Shown here one piece after another: positions 1-8,800 of a DNA stretch of 16,963 nt; the stretch's first letter is position 1; every line of letters begins with the position of its first letter. The notes under the pieces were generated by a model. That model saw only the letters and a program-made list of their open reading frames with translations. It did no database searches and was not told where the DNA came from. A program made the translations under genes and the position numbers. This DNA is from Bacteroidales bacterium UBA5621 (GTDB taxonomy: Bacteria; Bacteroidota; Bacteroidia; Bacteroidales; VadinHA17), in the NCBI GenBank assembly GCA_002424525.1, contig DIKJ01000128.1, positions 1,372-18,334 on the forward strand, in the 5' to 3' direction.

Positions 1-42
1 TTTTCATTACATTTCCTTTCGGGAACCATTAATACGATCAGA
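1..42. other. Leader of the first gene, no site recognised
   Basis: These 42 bases before the first start codon are AT-rich, as is usual upstream of Bacteroidota genes. I see no purine-rich Shine-Dalgarno sequence and no clear promoter. The true promoter may lie beyond the left edge. Confidence 0.4.
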
Positions 43-1395
43 ATGAAAATATCCAGACGCTCTTTTGTTAAGATGGCCGGCGCAGGAGCTGTTTCTGCCG
101 CTTATTCACAACCGCCGGAGGTGCCCGGCGAGCTTGTCGCTCCCCATGAGGTTTTAAATCCATACAACCGTGTTCCGGTGAGCCTGATAATTGATGACTC
201 GACATGCCTTGTCAATATGGCACACTTTGGAATACCACAATTTGGAGAAGTATTCCCAGACCAGTATAAGCAGGACTGGAGGAGGCTTCCCCGGGAGATC
301 CCCGACAGCTTTGTAAGGGAATTCGGGGAATGGAGCCTCGAAAACGGTGTGAAAGGGAAATACAGCATTGTACCTTTTCCCGCATGTACGGGATGGGTAA
401 GCCGGTTCATCCCGGGATGGACTGAGCGGGAACTTAAAAACAGCCTCGATCTGGTAAGTGAGGTTATTCTGCCTAACTGGGACATTCATCCCGAAATGGT
501 CAGTCATACACGGGTTATTGATTTAAAGACAGGTCAGCCTTATCCGTATGTGTCAGCGGATTATATGGAGAACTGGGAGTGGAGCCAGAAGAAATCCGCG
601 GATGAGCTTGCCGCTTACCAGGCCTATGCCCTGAAGATACTGAAAGAAGCGGGTCTGCCCTGTGAAGGTCTTACTACACCGGGCGGCTATGGCGGACGGA
701 ACCAGGATAATCTTGCCCTAAGCACGCTTGAGGCGGTACGGGATGTTTACGGCGCCGAAATACCACATTATTTCCGCGACCTTTTCACCGAAAAGGGGAG
801 GAGTGTGGCACCCCAGGTTTTACATCCTTCAGGGCTTGATGGCAATGATCCGAAATGTGTTGTGTCTGTCCTCGGCTGTACCGGCGACTGGTTCGGAGGA
901 TGGGACGGACTCGTGCCCGGGAATGTTGACAGGTTTATTACTGAGGATCTGCAGTCGGGAAGGATGGTTGAAGTTATTGAAAGCGGTGAGCCTGCAATTA
1001 TGGTATGTCACTGGCCAGGGATATACTACAATGGTGATAAGGTCGGATTCAATATTCTGAAGGAGATCAATAAACGGCTGGATCAGAAATATGACAACCT
1101 TATATGGATGAAACTAAGTGAGATATCCAGGTACTGGGCAGCAAAGGAGCTGACTACGGTTACCATACAAAAGAAAAGTATGTTAATGGAAGCCCCGTTT
1201 GCGGCGTCCGGGTTTACTGTCAGGATAAATGCCGCTCTGCGTAATCCGCGTATCAGCGCAGGAGGAGGGGAGAAGCCATTGTTAAGGGTAAAGGATATCA
1301 GAGCCCTGAAAGAGGGGACATGGTTTTCGGACAGAACCGGATCGGTCGTCTGTTTTGATCTGAGTAAAGGGTTAAATGAGATGATTATTAGCTGA
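43..1395 (+). CDS. Tat-exported protein of unknown function, possibly polysaccharide-deacetylase-like
   Basis: This 450-residue protein opens with a twin-arginine signal (SRRSFVK at residues 4-10, then a short Ala/Gly-rich stretch), so it is probably exported folded through the Tat pathway. I do not recognise a characterised family. Several features recall the NodB/CE4 deacetylase fold: a hydrophobic strand ending in two aspartates (VSLIIDD, D51-D52), a His pair at H149 and H155 within HPEMVSHT, and a late strand ending in His (MVCHWPG, H323). These are typical places for metal and catalytic ligands in that fold, but the spacing is not canonical and the function is inferred. The C-terminal 80 residues look like a small beta-rich appendage. 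The gene converges on the esterase gene, with a palindrome cluster between their stops. The Met at 43 is chosen because the twin-arginine motif follows at once. Confidence 0.6.
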   Translation: MKISRRSFVKMAGAGAVSAAYSQPPEVPGELVAPHEVLNPYNRVPVSLIIDDSTCLVNMAHFGIPQFGEVFPDQYKQDWRRLPREIPDSFVREFGEWSLENGVKGKYSIVPFPACTGWVSRFIPGWTERELKNSLDLVSEVILPNWDIHPEMVSHTRVIDLKTGQPYPYVSADYMENWEWSQKKSADELAAYQAYALKILKEAGLPCEGLTTPGGYGGRNQDNLALSTLEAVRDVYGAEIPHYFRDLFTEKGRSVAPQVLHPSGLDGNDPKCVVSVLGCTGDWFGGWDGLVPGNVDRFITEDLQSGRMVEVIESGEPAIMVCHWPGIYYNGDKVGFNILKEINKRLDQKYDNLIWMKLSEISRYWAAKELTTVTIQKKSMLMEAPFAASGFTVRINAALRNPRISAGGGEKPLLRVKDIRALKEGTWFSDRTGSVVCFDLSKGLNEMIIS

Positions 1396-1549
1396 CAAAC
1401 ATGCCGCTCCTACGGAGCTACAAACATGCCGCTCCTACGGAGCTACAAAATGATTGAAGAATACAACATTTATTCAAGCACCGTAGGTGCGATATGTTTG
1501 TAGAACAGATGTATTAAATAACCTGTGAGCTCCGTAGGAGCGACCTGTT
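1396..1549. repeat. Cluster of four short palindromic (REP-like) elements
   Basis: The gap between two convergent genes holds four copies of a 13-bp hairpin. Copies 1 (1406-1418) and 2 (1431-1443) read GCTCC-TAC-GGAGC and lie in an exact 25-bp tandem duplication (1396-1420 and 1421-1445). Copies 3 (1478-1490, GCACC-GTA-GGTGC) and 4 (1529-1541, GCTCC-GTA-GGAGC) have the opposite orientation. Copies 1-3 share a tail reading TGTTTG next to the hairpin; in copy 4 it has decayed to CTGTT. The stem of copy 3 differs from the others by a compensated base-pair change, which suggests that pairing matters. The cluster runs into the stop codon of the esterase gene. It may act as a bidirectional terminator or be a non-autonomous repeat element; neither role is shown. 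No RAYT-type transposase gene is in the window. Confidence 0.75.
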
Positions 1550-3578
1550 ATAAGTCATCAATTCGTGTAATTGATTTTATTCCCAGTTTGTTCAGCAGAT
1601 CTGTGGACCATTTGTACGATCCGGGCATTTCACCGATAAAGGTTATTTCTGTTGGCGCAAGCAATGCAGGCAACTGGTAAACATCCGTAACTCTCAGGCA
1701 GTTCAGAATTTCAAAAGCTGCGCCCCTTCCGTCGGGACTGCTGGCGACATCCTGCGTGGGGGGAGGATTTTTCAGGATAAGGGTTTTGCACTTTCCGTCA
1801 AGAAGAGCGGCATAAAGAGCCACCACCCCCAGATCCTGTCTTGCCGCTATACCGATACTCTCTGCATCGACGCCCGGCAGTGTCCGGCAAAAATCAATGC
1901 ACCTAAGCAGGTCCCAGACCTGCATTGAGGCAAGGGTTCTGCCTGTCCATGCCGAAGCGCGGCGCACATGCCACTGCAGATTGGGATCCCATCCGAATTC
2001 ACCGACTCCCCTTACTTCAAGATATGCTATGTTCCACTCATTATCAAGACCGCTGATAAATCCTTCCGAATCATACCGGTTTTCATTGCTGTTCTTCAGC
2101 ACGATCATCAAAGGGTTTTTTTCTGAAGGATTGTTCCTCCAACGCAGATCGACTTTCAGGCGCCATCCATCCTCGGGAACAAAACTGTAAATCTCACTGC
2201 CATGCCTTGCTCTGTCGAGTGTGCGGAAAACCCTCGCTGAATCAAAGGGAGGAGGAGTATCTGGGAAAGCTCCGAAGCTTCTTGCCCTCAGGAAATCATT
2301 TACCTTATTACGTTGATCGATGCGCTCACTTTCCGTTGAAATTTCCGGAGCGACTGCAAGGGTTACAAATGAATCCTGTATCGTCGTTGTGCGGTCATCG
2401 GGCGGTGGGCCGTCAATATATACTTTCAGTTCTTCTTCGGAAAGAAGGCTTCCGGGCGACTGATCGATATCTCCGGCTTCTTCAGGAGAGACATTCTTAC
2501 CCATCAGGTGTTTCATAAAGAAAGAGAAGATCCCGGACCTTGATTTCTCATGATAGGAGTGTCCTCCGGGCGTTTCAATATACATGAGGTTCTCCGGGAC
2601 ACCGTGCAGTTCATATAATCCCTTCAGATCATCGGCTATCTGACGGACCGATTCAACTTTGTTCAGGCCATCACGGTCAGACTGGCCTATCAGAAGGGCT
2701 CGTGGTGCGATAAGGGCTCCGATATCCCGGAAATCACTCTGAAAGGTGTTGATATGCGTCATGCAATCACAGTGGCCGTCGATGGTACGGGTTAAAATCT
2801 GGGCCTCAAGAGTGCTTGCCCCGCAAACGGGAGCTGCAGCTTTTACTCTACTGTCTGCTGCGGCAAGGAACCAGCTGATCGCCCCTCCGCCGGATATTCC
2901 CGTGGCTCCCATATTCTGACTATCCACTTCCGGCCTCTCTGACAGGAGGTCCAGCCCGCGTATGGCGTTCCAAACCTCGACCCCTGCAGGTGTGTAGCCA
3001 CGGCTGTACCAGTTGAACCATCCCCTGGCATAGCAGCCCCAGTGCTCGCCCCGGACCTCGCCATACTGTATTGTCTCGACAATAAGACAAACAAACCCGA
3101 GACGCGCAAATTTAGCCGGATGAGTCTGGTAGTGGACTTTCTGCGTATGTGAATGTCCGCAGACATAGATTATCGCCGGTACACGCTCCTTAATATCATC
3201 GGGGATATAGAGATTGGCCGGAACATAGAGACCGGGAAGGGATTCATAGTAAAGTTTCTCTATCCGGTAACCATCTCTCTGTATGGTCCCTGTAACACGT
3301 ACATTCAGAGGAGGCTTCTCTCCGTCCACGGGCATATCCTGAAGACTCAGCATTTCTATCAGTTCAGAGTGGCGTTCAGGTCTTATACTTGCCCACTCTG
3401 TTGCAGAGTTGATATCTTTACCTGAATGTCCGGTAATATCATGAGCTGCCTGAACCAGATAGTTTCGAATGTTATTTGACTCTGTTTTGGTGACTGTATC
3501 CACGGTTTTATTTCCTGAACAGGAATAATTCAATAGAAGTACCGCACTTACTAAAACAATTGTAATAAGTCTTTTCAT
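1548..3578 (-). CDS. Exported acetyl-xylan-esterase-like alpha/beta hydrolase, tandem domains, second one degenerate
   Basis: This 676-residue protein has an N-terminal signal ending in a Cys (LLLNYSC, C20), consistent with a lipoprotein, although the lipobox is loose. Residues about 85-360 form an alpha/beta-hydrolase of the acetyl-xylan-esterase or prolyl-oligopeptidase type. The nucleophile elbow is GISGGG with S229, the likely acid is D301 or D303 (GQSDRDG), and the likely base is H340 (TPGGHSYH). Members of these families remove acyl groups from sugars or cleave peptides; the substrate here is unknown. Residues about 400-676 repeat a hydrolase-like layout, with the segment SIGIAARQDLGVVALYAALLD where an elbow would fall. 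That segment lacks the Ser, so the second module is probably non-catalytic. The start is the only Met that yields the full signal peptide. The neighbouring Tat-exported protein and aminotransferase suggest a carbohydrate-related locus. Confidence 0.8.
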   Translation of the reverse strand: MKRLITIVLVSAVLLLNYSCSGNKTVDTVTKTESNNIRNYLVQAAHDITGHSGKDINSATEWASIRPERHSELIEMLSLQDMPVDGEKPPLNVRVTGTIQRDGYRIEKLYYESLPGLYVPANLYIPDDIKERVPAIIYVCGHSHTQKVHYQTHPAKFARLGFVCLIVETIQYGEVRGEHWGCYARGWFNWYSRGYTPAGVEVWNAIRGLDLLSERPEVDSQNMGATGISGGGAISWFLAAADSRVKAAAPVCGASTLEAQILTRTIDGHCDCMTHINTFQSDFRDIGALIAPRALLIGQSDRDGLNKVESVRQIADDLKGLYELHGVPENLMYIETPGGHSYHEKSRSGIFSFFMKHLMGKNVSPEEAGDIDQSPGSLLSEEELKVYIDGPPPDDRTTTIQDSFVTLAVAPEISTESERIDQRNKVNDFLRARSFGAFPDTPPPFDSARVFRTLDRARHGSEIYSFVPEDGWRLKVDLRWRNNPSEKNPLMIVLKNSNENRYDSEGFISGLDNEWNIAYLEVRGVGEFGWDPNLQWHVRRASAWTGRTLASMQVWDLLRCIDFCRTLPGVDAESIGIAARQDLGVVALYAALLDGKCKTLILKNPPPTQDVASSPDGRGAAFEILNCLRVTDVYQLPALLAPTEITFIGEMPGSYKWSTDLLNKLGIKSITRIDDL

Positions 3579-3636
3579 CGTGATGGGATCTTATGGATTA
3601 AACTATATAATTCCTTACTGTCTTCACCAACTACTG

Positions 3637-3662
3637 ACTGCCAATTGCCAACTGCCACCTGC
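3637..3662. repeat. Heptanucleotide tandem repeat (ACTGCCA-type)
   Basis: Three 7-bp units, ACTGCCA, ATTGCCA and ACTGCCA (3637-3657), are followed by a partial unit CCTGC. They lie upstream of the esterase gene and just to one side of the larger inverted repeat. I see no coding capacity. This looks like a slippage-prone filler repeat. Confidence 0.6.
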
Positions 3663-3667
3663 TTTGT

Positions 3668-3731
3668 CAGCCGTCTTCGTCGGCCGTAGGTCGACTTCGA
3701 CGACCGAAGGCCGTAGCTTCAGCGAAGGCTG
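3668..3731. repeat. Compound inverted repeat able to form a long hairpin
   Basis: Three nested pairs of complementary 5-base arms are visible. The outer pair is CAGCC (3668-3672) with GGCTG (3727-3731). The middle pair is CGGCC (3681-3685) with GGCCG (3709-3713). The inner pair is GGTCG (3689-3693) with CGACC (3701-3705), around the 7-base loop ACTTCGA. Symmetric 3-base internal loops (GTA and GAA) separate the middle and inner stems. The element fills the gap between the aminotransferase stop and the esterase start, both on the minus strand. It could end or attenuate transcription, protect an mRNA end, or be a dispersed BIME-like repeat. There is no U-rich run after it on the minus strand. 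Confidence 0.65.
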
Positions 3732-3766
3732 GCCAACTTTCTCTTCGTGAACAACAAACAGGCCGG

Positions 3767-5119
3767 CTATGCTTTCAGCGAATCCCTGTTATGCCAGATT
3801 TTCGTTATTGCTCTTACAATATCCTCCATATCACTTCTGCTTCCCAGTAGAATGCTCTGGGAGAATATCACAGCCTCACTGCAGAGCTTGTCGTTACCGG
3901 GCAGAACATTCTCCTCGCGCCACTGTTTCAACCGCGATTCAGGGAAGAGCCTTTTATAGCCTTTTGAATTAAGCTGATCTTCTATCAGTCCGTCTTTGTT
4001 CTGAGGGCCGTAACCGCTGCTGCAAGGTATCCCTTCAGCGCTCAGGGCACTGATGAACCTCTCTTTCGGTGTATCGTTGAACTCCTCCTTCAGGTACCTG
4101 AAGGGGTAGAGATGATATGCAGAACGTGTTGCGCCGTTTGCCAGTTTGTAAGGGACAATACCCGGGATCTTCCTCAGTTGTTCATCGAGATAAAGGGCAT
4201 TGGAAAGCCTGATGTCGGCATCCTTCTGAATCCGGTTCATCTGAGAGAGCAGTATCAGCGCCTGTATCTGTTGCATCCGGAAGTTGTTACCTGCAACAGG
4301 ATAAGAGCTTGTTCTGGCCACACTTCCGTAAGGTCTTCCGCAATTATGGAGTGAATGACATTTATCCATGAAGGATTCGTTGTTGCTTATTATGGCGCCT
4401 CCTTCGCCTGCAGGGAGGTTCTTGGAGTTCTGAAAGCTGAAACATCCTGCATCGCCCAGCGATCCCGCCTTCTTGCCCTTATATTCGGCCAGCCATGCCT
4501 GACAGGCATCTTCCACCACTTTGAGGTTATGCTTCCCGGCGACATCATTTACACTGTCCATATCGACGGGCAGTCCGTATATATGAACAGGTACTATTGC
4601 CGTGGTGCGATCCGTTATGCGGGATTCAATCTTTGAAGGATCTATAAGAAAAGTCTCCGGATCAGTGTCCACAAAAACAGGCAGTGCCTTGTTCATAAAT
4701 ATTACATTATATGAAGCTATAAAGGTAAAGGGGGATACAAGTACCTCATCGCCCGCATCAACACCCAGGGCTTTGAGAGAGGTAATAAGAGCCGTTGTAC
4801 CGCTTGCTGCTGCCAGGCACCTTTTCACTCCCATCAGCTCCGCATATTTACTTTCAAATTCAGCCACATGTTCCCCGCTGCCCCGCCACCATCTGCCTGT
4901 GCGTAACATGGCGGTGATGTTCTTTTCTGCAGATTCGTCCCAGACCGGCCACGAGGGCCACCTTCCTTCATGTATTTTGGGTCCGCCAAGGATAGCAAGC
5001 ATCTCCTGCTCTTTACTCCCTGTTGTGAAGGGTGTAAAGGACCAGTTAACCATTGTTCCCAGGGCGCCTGCTGATGCAGCAACAATAGCCTTTCGCCTTG
5101 TTATTTTCCTTTTTTCCAT
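3767..5119 (-). CDS. DegT/DnrJ/EryC1/StrS-family PLP aminotransferase with Tat signal
   Basis: This 450-residue fold-type I PLP enzyme belongs to the sugar-aminotransferase family. Members normally transfer an amino group to keto-sugars or cyclitols in the cytosol. Visible motifs are the phosphate-binding ASGTTAL (105-111), the cofactor-ring Asp in VVEDACQAW (D204), and FSFQNSKNLPAGEGG with the Schiff-base Lys K233. The N-terminal pattern ILGGPK...GRWWRGSG resembles the scyllo-inosose or aminohydroxybenzoate-synthase-like branch. Residues 1-25 are unusual: KITRRKAIVAASAG is a twin-arginine signal, so the holoenzyme is probably exported. The frame stays open for 40 codons upstream to 5239, but that stretch is translated minisatellite (recurring VQGSKVS). 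I therefore start at the ATG at 5119, which is preceded by an AT-rich leader. It is separated from the neighbouring genes by repeat-filled gaps. The substrate is unknown. Confidence 0.85.
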   Translation of the reverse strand: MEKRKITRRKAIVAASAGALGTMVNWSFTPFTTGSKEQEMLAILGGPKIHEGRWPSWPVWDESAEKNITAMLRTGRWWRGSGEHVAEFESKYAELMGVKRCLAAASGTTALITSLKALGVDAGDEVLVSPFTFIASYNVIFMNKALPVFVDTDPETFLIDPSKIESRITDRTTAIVPVHIYGLPVDMDSVNDVAGKHNLKVVEDACQAWLAEYKGKKAGSLGDAGCFSFQNSKNLPAGEGGAIISNNESFMDKCHSLHNCGRPYGSVARTSSYPVAGNNFRMQQIQALILLSQMNRIQKDADIRLSNALYLDEQLRKIPGIVPYKLANGATRSAYHLYPFRYLKEEFNDTPKERFISALSAEGIPCSSGYGPQNKDGLIEDQLNSKGYKRLFPESRLKQWREENVLPGNDKLCSEAVIFSQSILLGSRSDMEDIVRAITKIWHNRDSLKA

Positions 5120-5137
5120 GATAATATTTTTAAACTC

Positions 5138-5237
5138 TGAAACCTTGGAACCCTGAACCGAGGCGCTCCGCGCCGAGCTCGGCGAAGCCAAACCTTGGAA
5201 CCTTGAAACCTTGGAACCCTGAACCCTGAATCCTGAC
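5138..5237. repeat. Degenerate minisatellite with GC-rich palindrome
   Basis: Units related to CCTTGGAACCCTGAA recur on both sides of a GC-rich insert (5139-5159 and 5188-5236). Inside the insert is a perfect 14-bp palindrome, CGCCGAGCTCGGCG (5171-5184), preceded by a related GGCGCTCCGCGCC. The block lies between the lipid-kinase stop and the aminotransferase start. By chance it keeps the aminotransferase frame open, giving a spurious N-terminal extension. It has no coding role that I can support. Confidence 0.7.
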
Positions 5238-5255
5238 ATGAAATTACAGTTTTTT

Positions 5256-5660
5256 TCAAAGCAAATCCAGTATTTTCGGGATAAAGATCAATCCTCCGAC
5301 AACGACAGAAACAATTGCTGAGATCAGGACAGCTGCAGCTGCATAATCCTTGACTTTCCGGATTTTTTCATTCCATTCAGGATCAATAATATCTGACATT
5401 TCCTCCAGAGCGGTATTAAGCAGTTCCGCCATGAAAACAAGACCTATTACAATTATGATCAGACACCATTCCGGCATGCTGATCTTTAACACTATTCCCG
5501 CTGCGATCACAGCAAGGGCCGACAGGAGATGGATCCTGGAGTTGTGCTCATCTTTCAGAAGTGCCAGTAACCCTTTAAAGGCAAATCTGAAACTTCCAAA
5601 TCTTGATCTCGCTGAAAAATTCTCTGCCTTCATAAAGCTACCTTCTTTGTTTAAGCTCAT
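5256..5660 (-). CDS. Diacylglycerol/undecaprenol kinase family protein (DgkA type)
   Basis: This small integral membrane lipid kinase phosphorylates diacylglycerol or undecaprenol with ATP. In Gram-negative bacteria this recycles lipid intermediates of envelope synthesis at the inner membrane. The 134 residues include the family signature FMAELLNTALEEMSDII (about 79-95), where the Glu and Asn residues bind ATP-Mg, followed by VKDYAAAAVL (about 106-115). There are three hydrophobic segments (about 43-58, 66-85 and 107-130), as in DgkA. The length is normal for the family. The start is uncertain: ATG at 5660 or an internal ATG at 5633 (MKAENF) would both leave the domain intact. Whether it prefers diacylglycerol or undecaprenol cannot be read from the sequence. 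A possible promoter lies about 60 bases upstream. Confidence 0.9.
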   Translation of the reverse strand: MSLNKEGSFMKAENFSARSRFGSFRFAFKGLLALLKDEHNSRIHLLSALAVIAAGIVLKISMPEWCLIIIVIGLVFMAELLNTALEEMSDIIDPEWNEKIRKVKDYAAAAVLISAIVSVVVGGLIFIPKILDLL

Positions 5661-5718
5661 CCCTCAACCTGACAGGATCTTTGCAACAGCAGCCATCAGG
5701 TTTGTTGGTCAGAGGATA

Positions 5719-5749
5719 TAAATTTACACCTTACTTTGTTTAAAGTCAA
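5719..5749 (-). promoter_or_regulatory. Candidate promoter for the lipid-kinase gene
   Basis: On the minus strand TTGACT (5744-5749) is followed after 17 bases by TAAATT (5721-5726), about 60 bases before the kinase start. Shifted slightly, TAAATTTA (5719-5726) fits the Bacteroidota -7 consensus TAnnTTTG at all but the last base. This is a match by eye only. Confidence 0.35.
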
Positions 5750-5765
5750 GCTCCGGTTAATTTAT

Positions 5766-5791
5766 TACAGGTCATGGTATCTGAGCCTGTA
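5766..5791 (-). terminator. Possible hairpin terminator of the usher operon
   Basis: TACAGGTCA (5766-5774) pairs with TGA-G-CCTGTA (5782-5791) around a 7-base loop, leaving one bulged G. It lies about 35 bases downstream of the usher-gene stop in the direction of minus-strand transcription. The following minus-strand sequence is AT-rich but has no clean U run, so intrinsic termination is only possible. The remainder of the 5661-5825 gap shows nothing else apart from the candidate promoter. Confidence 0.3.
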
Positions 5792-5825
5792 TAATACAGA
5801 TGGTTCAGCCCGGTTATCCTCCGGA

Positions 5826-8800
5826 CTATTTCTGTCTTATGTAGTTTTCTATAAGAGTGATTCGCGGGAAGCCTATCCCTGCAAGCTCCGGATAATATGG
5901 ATATGTCTCTTCGCGTGTATAGAATCCGGTAACGATGATATAATAATTATCGAACCTCTCAACAATCTCAACCGGCAGGTTTAGTCTGGCCGCGATCCTT
6001 TTCTGTGCCTGCAAGGCCTGCCGTCTGTTGTGCAGGATCGCGACCTGCAGGGCGACAGTGGGTTCAGGAAGAGGTGCCGGTGCGGCAAGCTTATCTTTTG
6101 TGAGAGTGGCGCGCGTCTCATATTTCTTCATAGGAGGAACACTCTTCTCCCATTCGACAGGGTTGATGGTAATATCAGGGATAACAGCCGGAGGTTCATC
6201 AACCGGTTCTGTTCTTACAGTGGCCAGCCATTCATTCTTCAGATAAAGGTTGCCGACTCCGGGACCAAGCCTCTCAATCTCCTCCAGAACTGTCGGGTCC
6301 AGTACCGGAGGCTGTGCCAGGCGAAGTTTATAGAATGTGTCGTCAAAGACCCTCCGTGCTATGATCGTGGAAACCGAATCGACACGGGTTATCAGTACCC
6401 GCTGCTTCTGGCGTGCCAGTAGCCGGATTATCCAGAGCTCGTTGAACCCGTTTTTATTCAGGATCTGTACATTTCTGTCCACCTCCGCGCGTGTCGGGAG
6501 ATCGAGTACGCGAACCCTGTAATAATCACCCTCAATAGTTATCTGCACCTCTTTCCCCAGCATATCTTCAATTCTCCTGCGGAAGGCTTCAGCATATGAC
6601 CTTTCCCTGAATGCACCTATCTGAATGGCCCAGCTGTCCTCGGTAATGGTATATACTTCCTCAGTAAGTTCGTGAAGTATCAGATATGTGGTATCGGCAG
6701 GAGCAACAACCGGTTTATCAACAATTTCAACGGGTTTTTCAGGTATCTCCCCGGGTTTTTCAGGAATAACAAGTGCTACTGTCGTATCTGCCGGGATCAT
6801 CCTGACCGTAAAATCGAGCCCGTCGACAAAATCACCGTCAATTCCCGGTTCTATTGTAAATTGCCGTGACAGGGGCTCTGCAGTCATATTGAGTTTTCTC
6901 AACTGGGCGGTATCGACACTCACAGAATATTTTCCGGCAGGAAGGCCAAGATAGCTGAAATACCCGTCGTCCTCTGTAAGTGTTCGGGCAACGGGATTAA
7001 GCGTTTCGCTGAAGAAGTTCATGATGATCCGGCCTAGGCCCCTTCTCACCCCGTCTCTTTCAATCGTTACCGTCCCGGATGCTTCTCCGGCTATTATGAC
7101 GGGTATTTCAACAAGCTTCAGTATGTTGGGATCGACCGCCACACTGTAGGTCAGCTTCGGAAGTTTCCATGCAATATTGTCGAAGCTGTTGGGATCGAGT
7201 TCTATATAGCAATCGGTATATGGTTCGAGTCCCAGTATCCGTATTGTGGTATCACGTTCGCTCTTTTGGATGCGTCCACCCTGTGCCCTTAGGTTAAGTC
7301 CGTAAGCCTTCGGCTCGCCGGGATCTCTCCTGCCATTGGCATTCAGGTCGAAGAATGCCACCACTGAAATGCCTCCCCTGCCCACATTGGTCCGGTTATC
7401 AGCACCGAGATATTTTGTTTTCCCGTCATTTATAAGGCTTCCTCTTGCATACTGTACGAAAGTTGTCTTTTTACCGGTCTGCCTTACCGAAAGTCCTGTC
7501 TGTGCAAATGAAAAATCGTAACGGAACCCGAGTTCGGCCATACTGATGTTGTTTTTAAAATTCTGCTCGTACGAGAGATTAAGGTAGGCGTTCTCTTTAA
7601 AATATTTTTCGATTCCGAGCCTGGCCGAGAGGATTTCGTTCCCTGTGTAGGCATACTGAGCCTGGGGCCTTATAACGAATCTGCCCGGTAGTCTGAAAGC
7701 GACAGCGAGATTGCTGTATATGTATGGATCCTGTCCTTTCAGTACAAGGGCATAGGTTGTGAGGTTGGTGCTTACCTTGTTAAAGGATCCGGAGATGAGC
7801 CATTCACCCGTGGTGTAATCTGTCGAAGGGAGGACCAGTTGGTTCAACGTCAGCCGCTGATAGGTCGAAAAATTGCCTAATTTGAGAGGGATGGAGATAA
7901 CAGCCTTGCGCTCCTCCCTGTAGTTTAAATTGATAGCTTTCTGGTCCTTGTCATACCATGTGTAATTAAGATCAAACTGCAGGTTTGAAGGCAGACGGTA
8001 TGTAAAGGTGCTCCTGGCCCTCACACCATAGGTATATTCACCTGTCAGAAGCATGTTGCTGGTTATCCGCAGGGAAGCATTGAGGAACGGCATCAGGGGC
8101 CCTGAGGTGACTGAGGAGAGGTACTCAGCACCGCCTCCTATGGTAATACTGCGGGTAAGACCGTAATTGACCATTGCCCTCGAAAACATGCTTTTCCTGG
8201 AGTCCTCAACGATACCTGCGCTTATTTTGTATTCCAGGGTTTTCTGGGGAAGGAAATTGAAAGGGATGCTGATATTCTGTTCTTTAGTCCTCTCCTCCCC
8301 CCAGGGCCCATAGAATTTAAGTCTGACCATCGAATTGCCATATACCAGGGGTACCTCAAACCTGTAAAACCCCGAGGCGTCTGCTTTTACATAATCGACA
8401 AGAATATTGTTCACATATAGTTCAACTATCCAGCCCGGCTCGGTCATGTCACTGAGGGTGTAGGAACCAAACGACCGCCTGTATGTTGTAGGAGTGTTTG
8501 TGAGCTGGACGCCGACAACCGGATTATAAACAGAGGAGGTTGCCTGGGTGATTATTTTCCCGGCCATGACCTGCCTTAAGGGTTTAAAGTCGTTGTTAAC
8601 ATAACGCCAGAGATAATTCTGCTGTTTCTCAGTGAAGGGATCCCTGCTGTTGTAGTTTAATGATGCGGTGGCCTCTCCTCCGGCAATCATCGATCCGAGT
8701 GTGAGATTCATCCTTGTTTCCGAGTTCCCATTGATCTCCTCGGAAGCGATCACTGACCAGTCGGCCATCCCAAACCTGAAAAGCGGATAAGTTCGGCCGA

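Noticed and set aside
1396..1549. CRISPR array
   Set aside because: The repeats are only 13-25 bp, change orientation and are not separated by unique spacers of constant length; no cas gene is present.
4602..5156. 184-codon + strand reading frame
   Set aside because: It is antisense to the aminotransferase gene, whose protein has clear family motifs; the antisense translation has none.
5120..5239. Upstream extension of the aminotransferase reading frame as genuine protein
   Set aside because: The stretch encodes repeats of a minisatellite, and the downstream ATG gives a complete Tat signal and the normal family length.
5736..5984. Small + strand reading frame of 82 codons
   Set aside because: It overlaps the 3' end of the usher-like gene on the opposite strand, has no recognisable motif and looks like chance.
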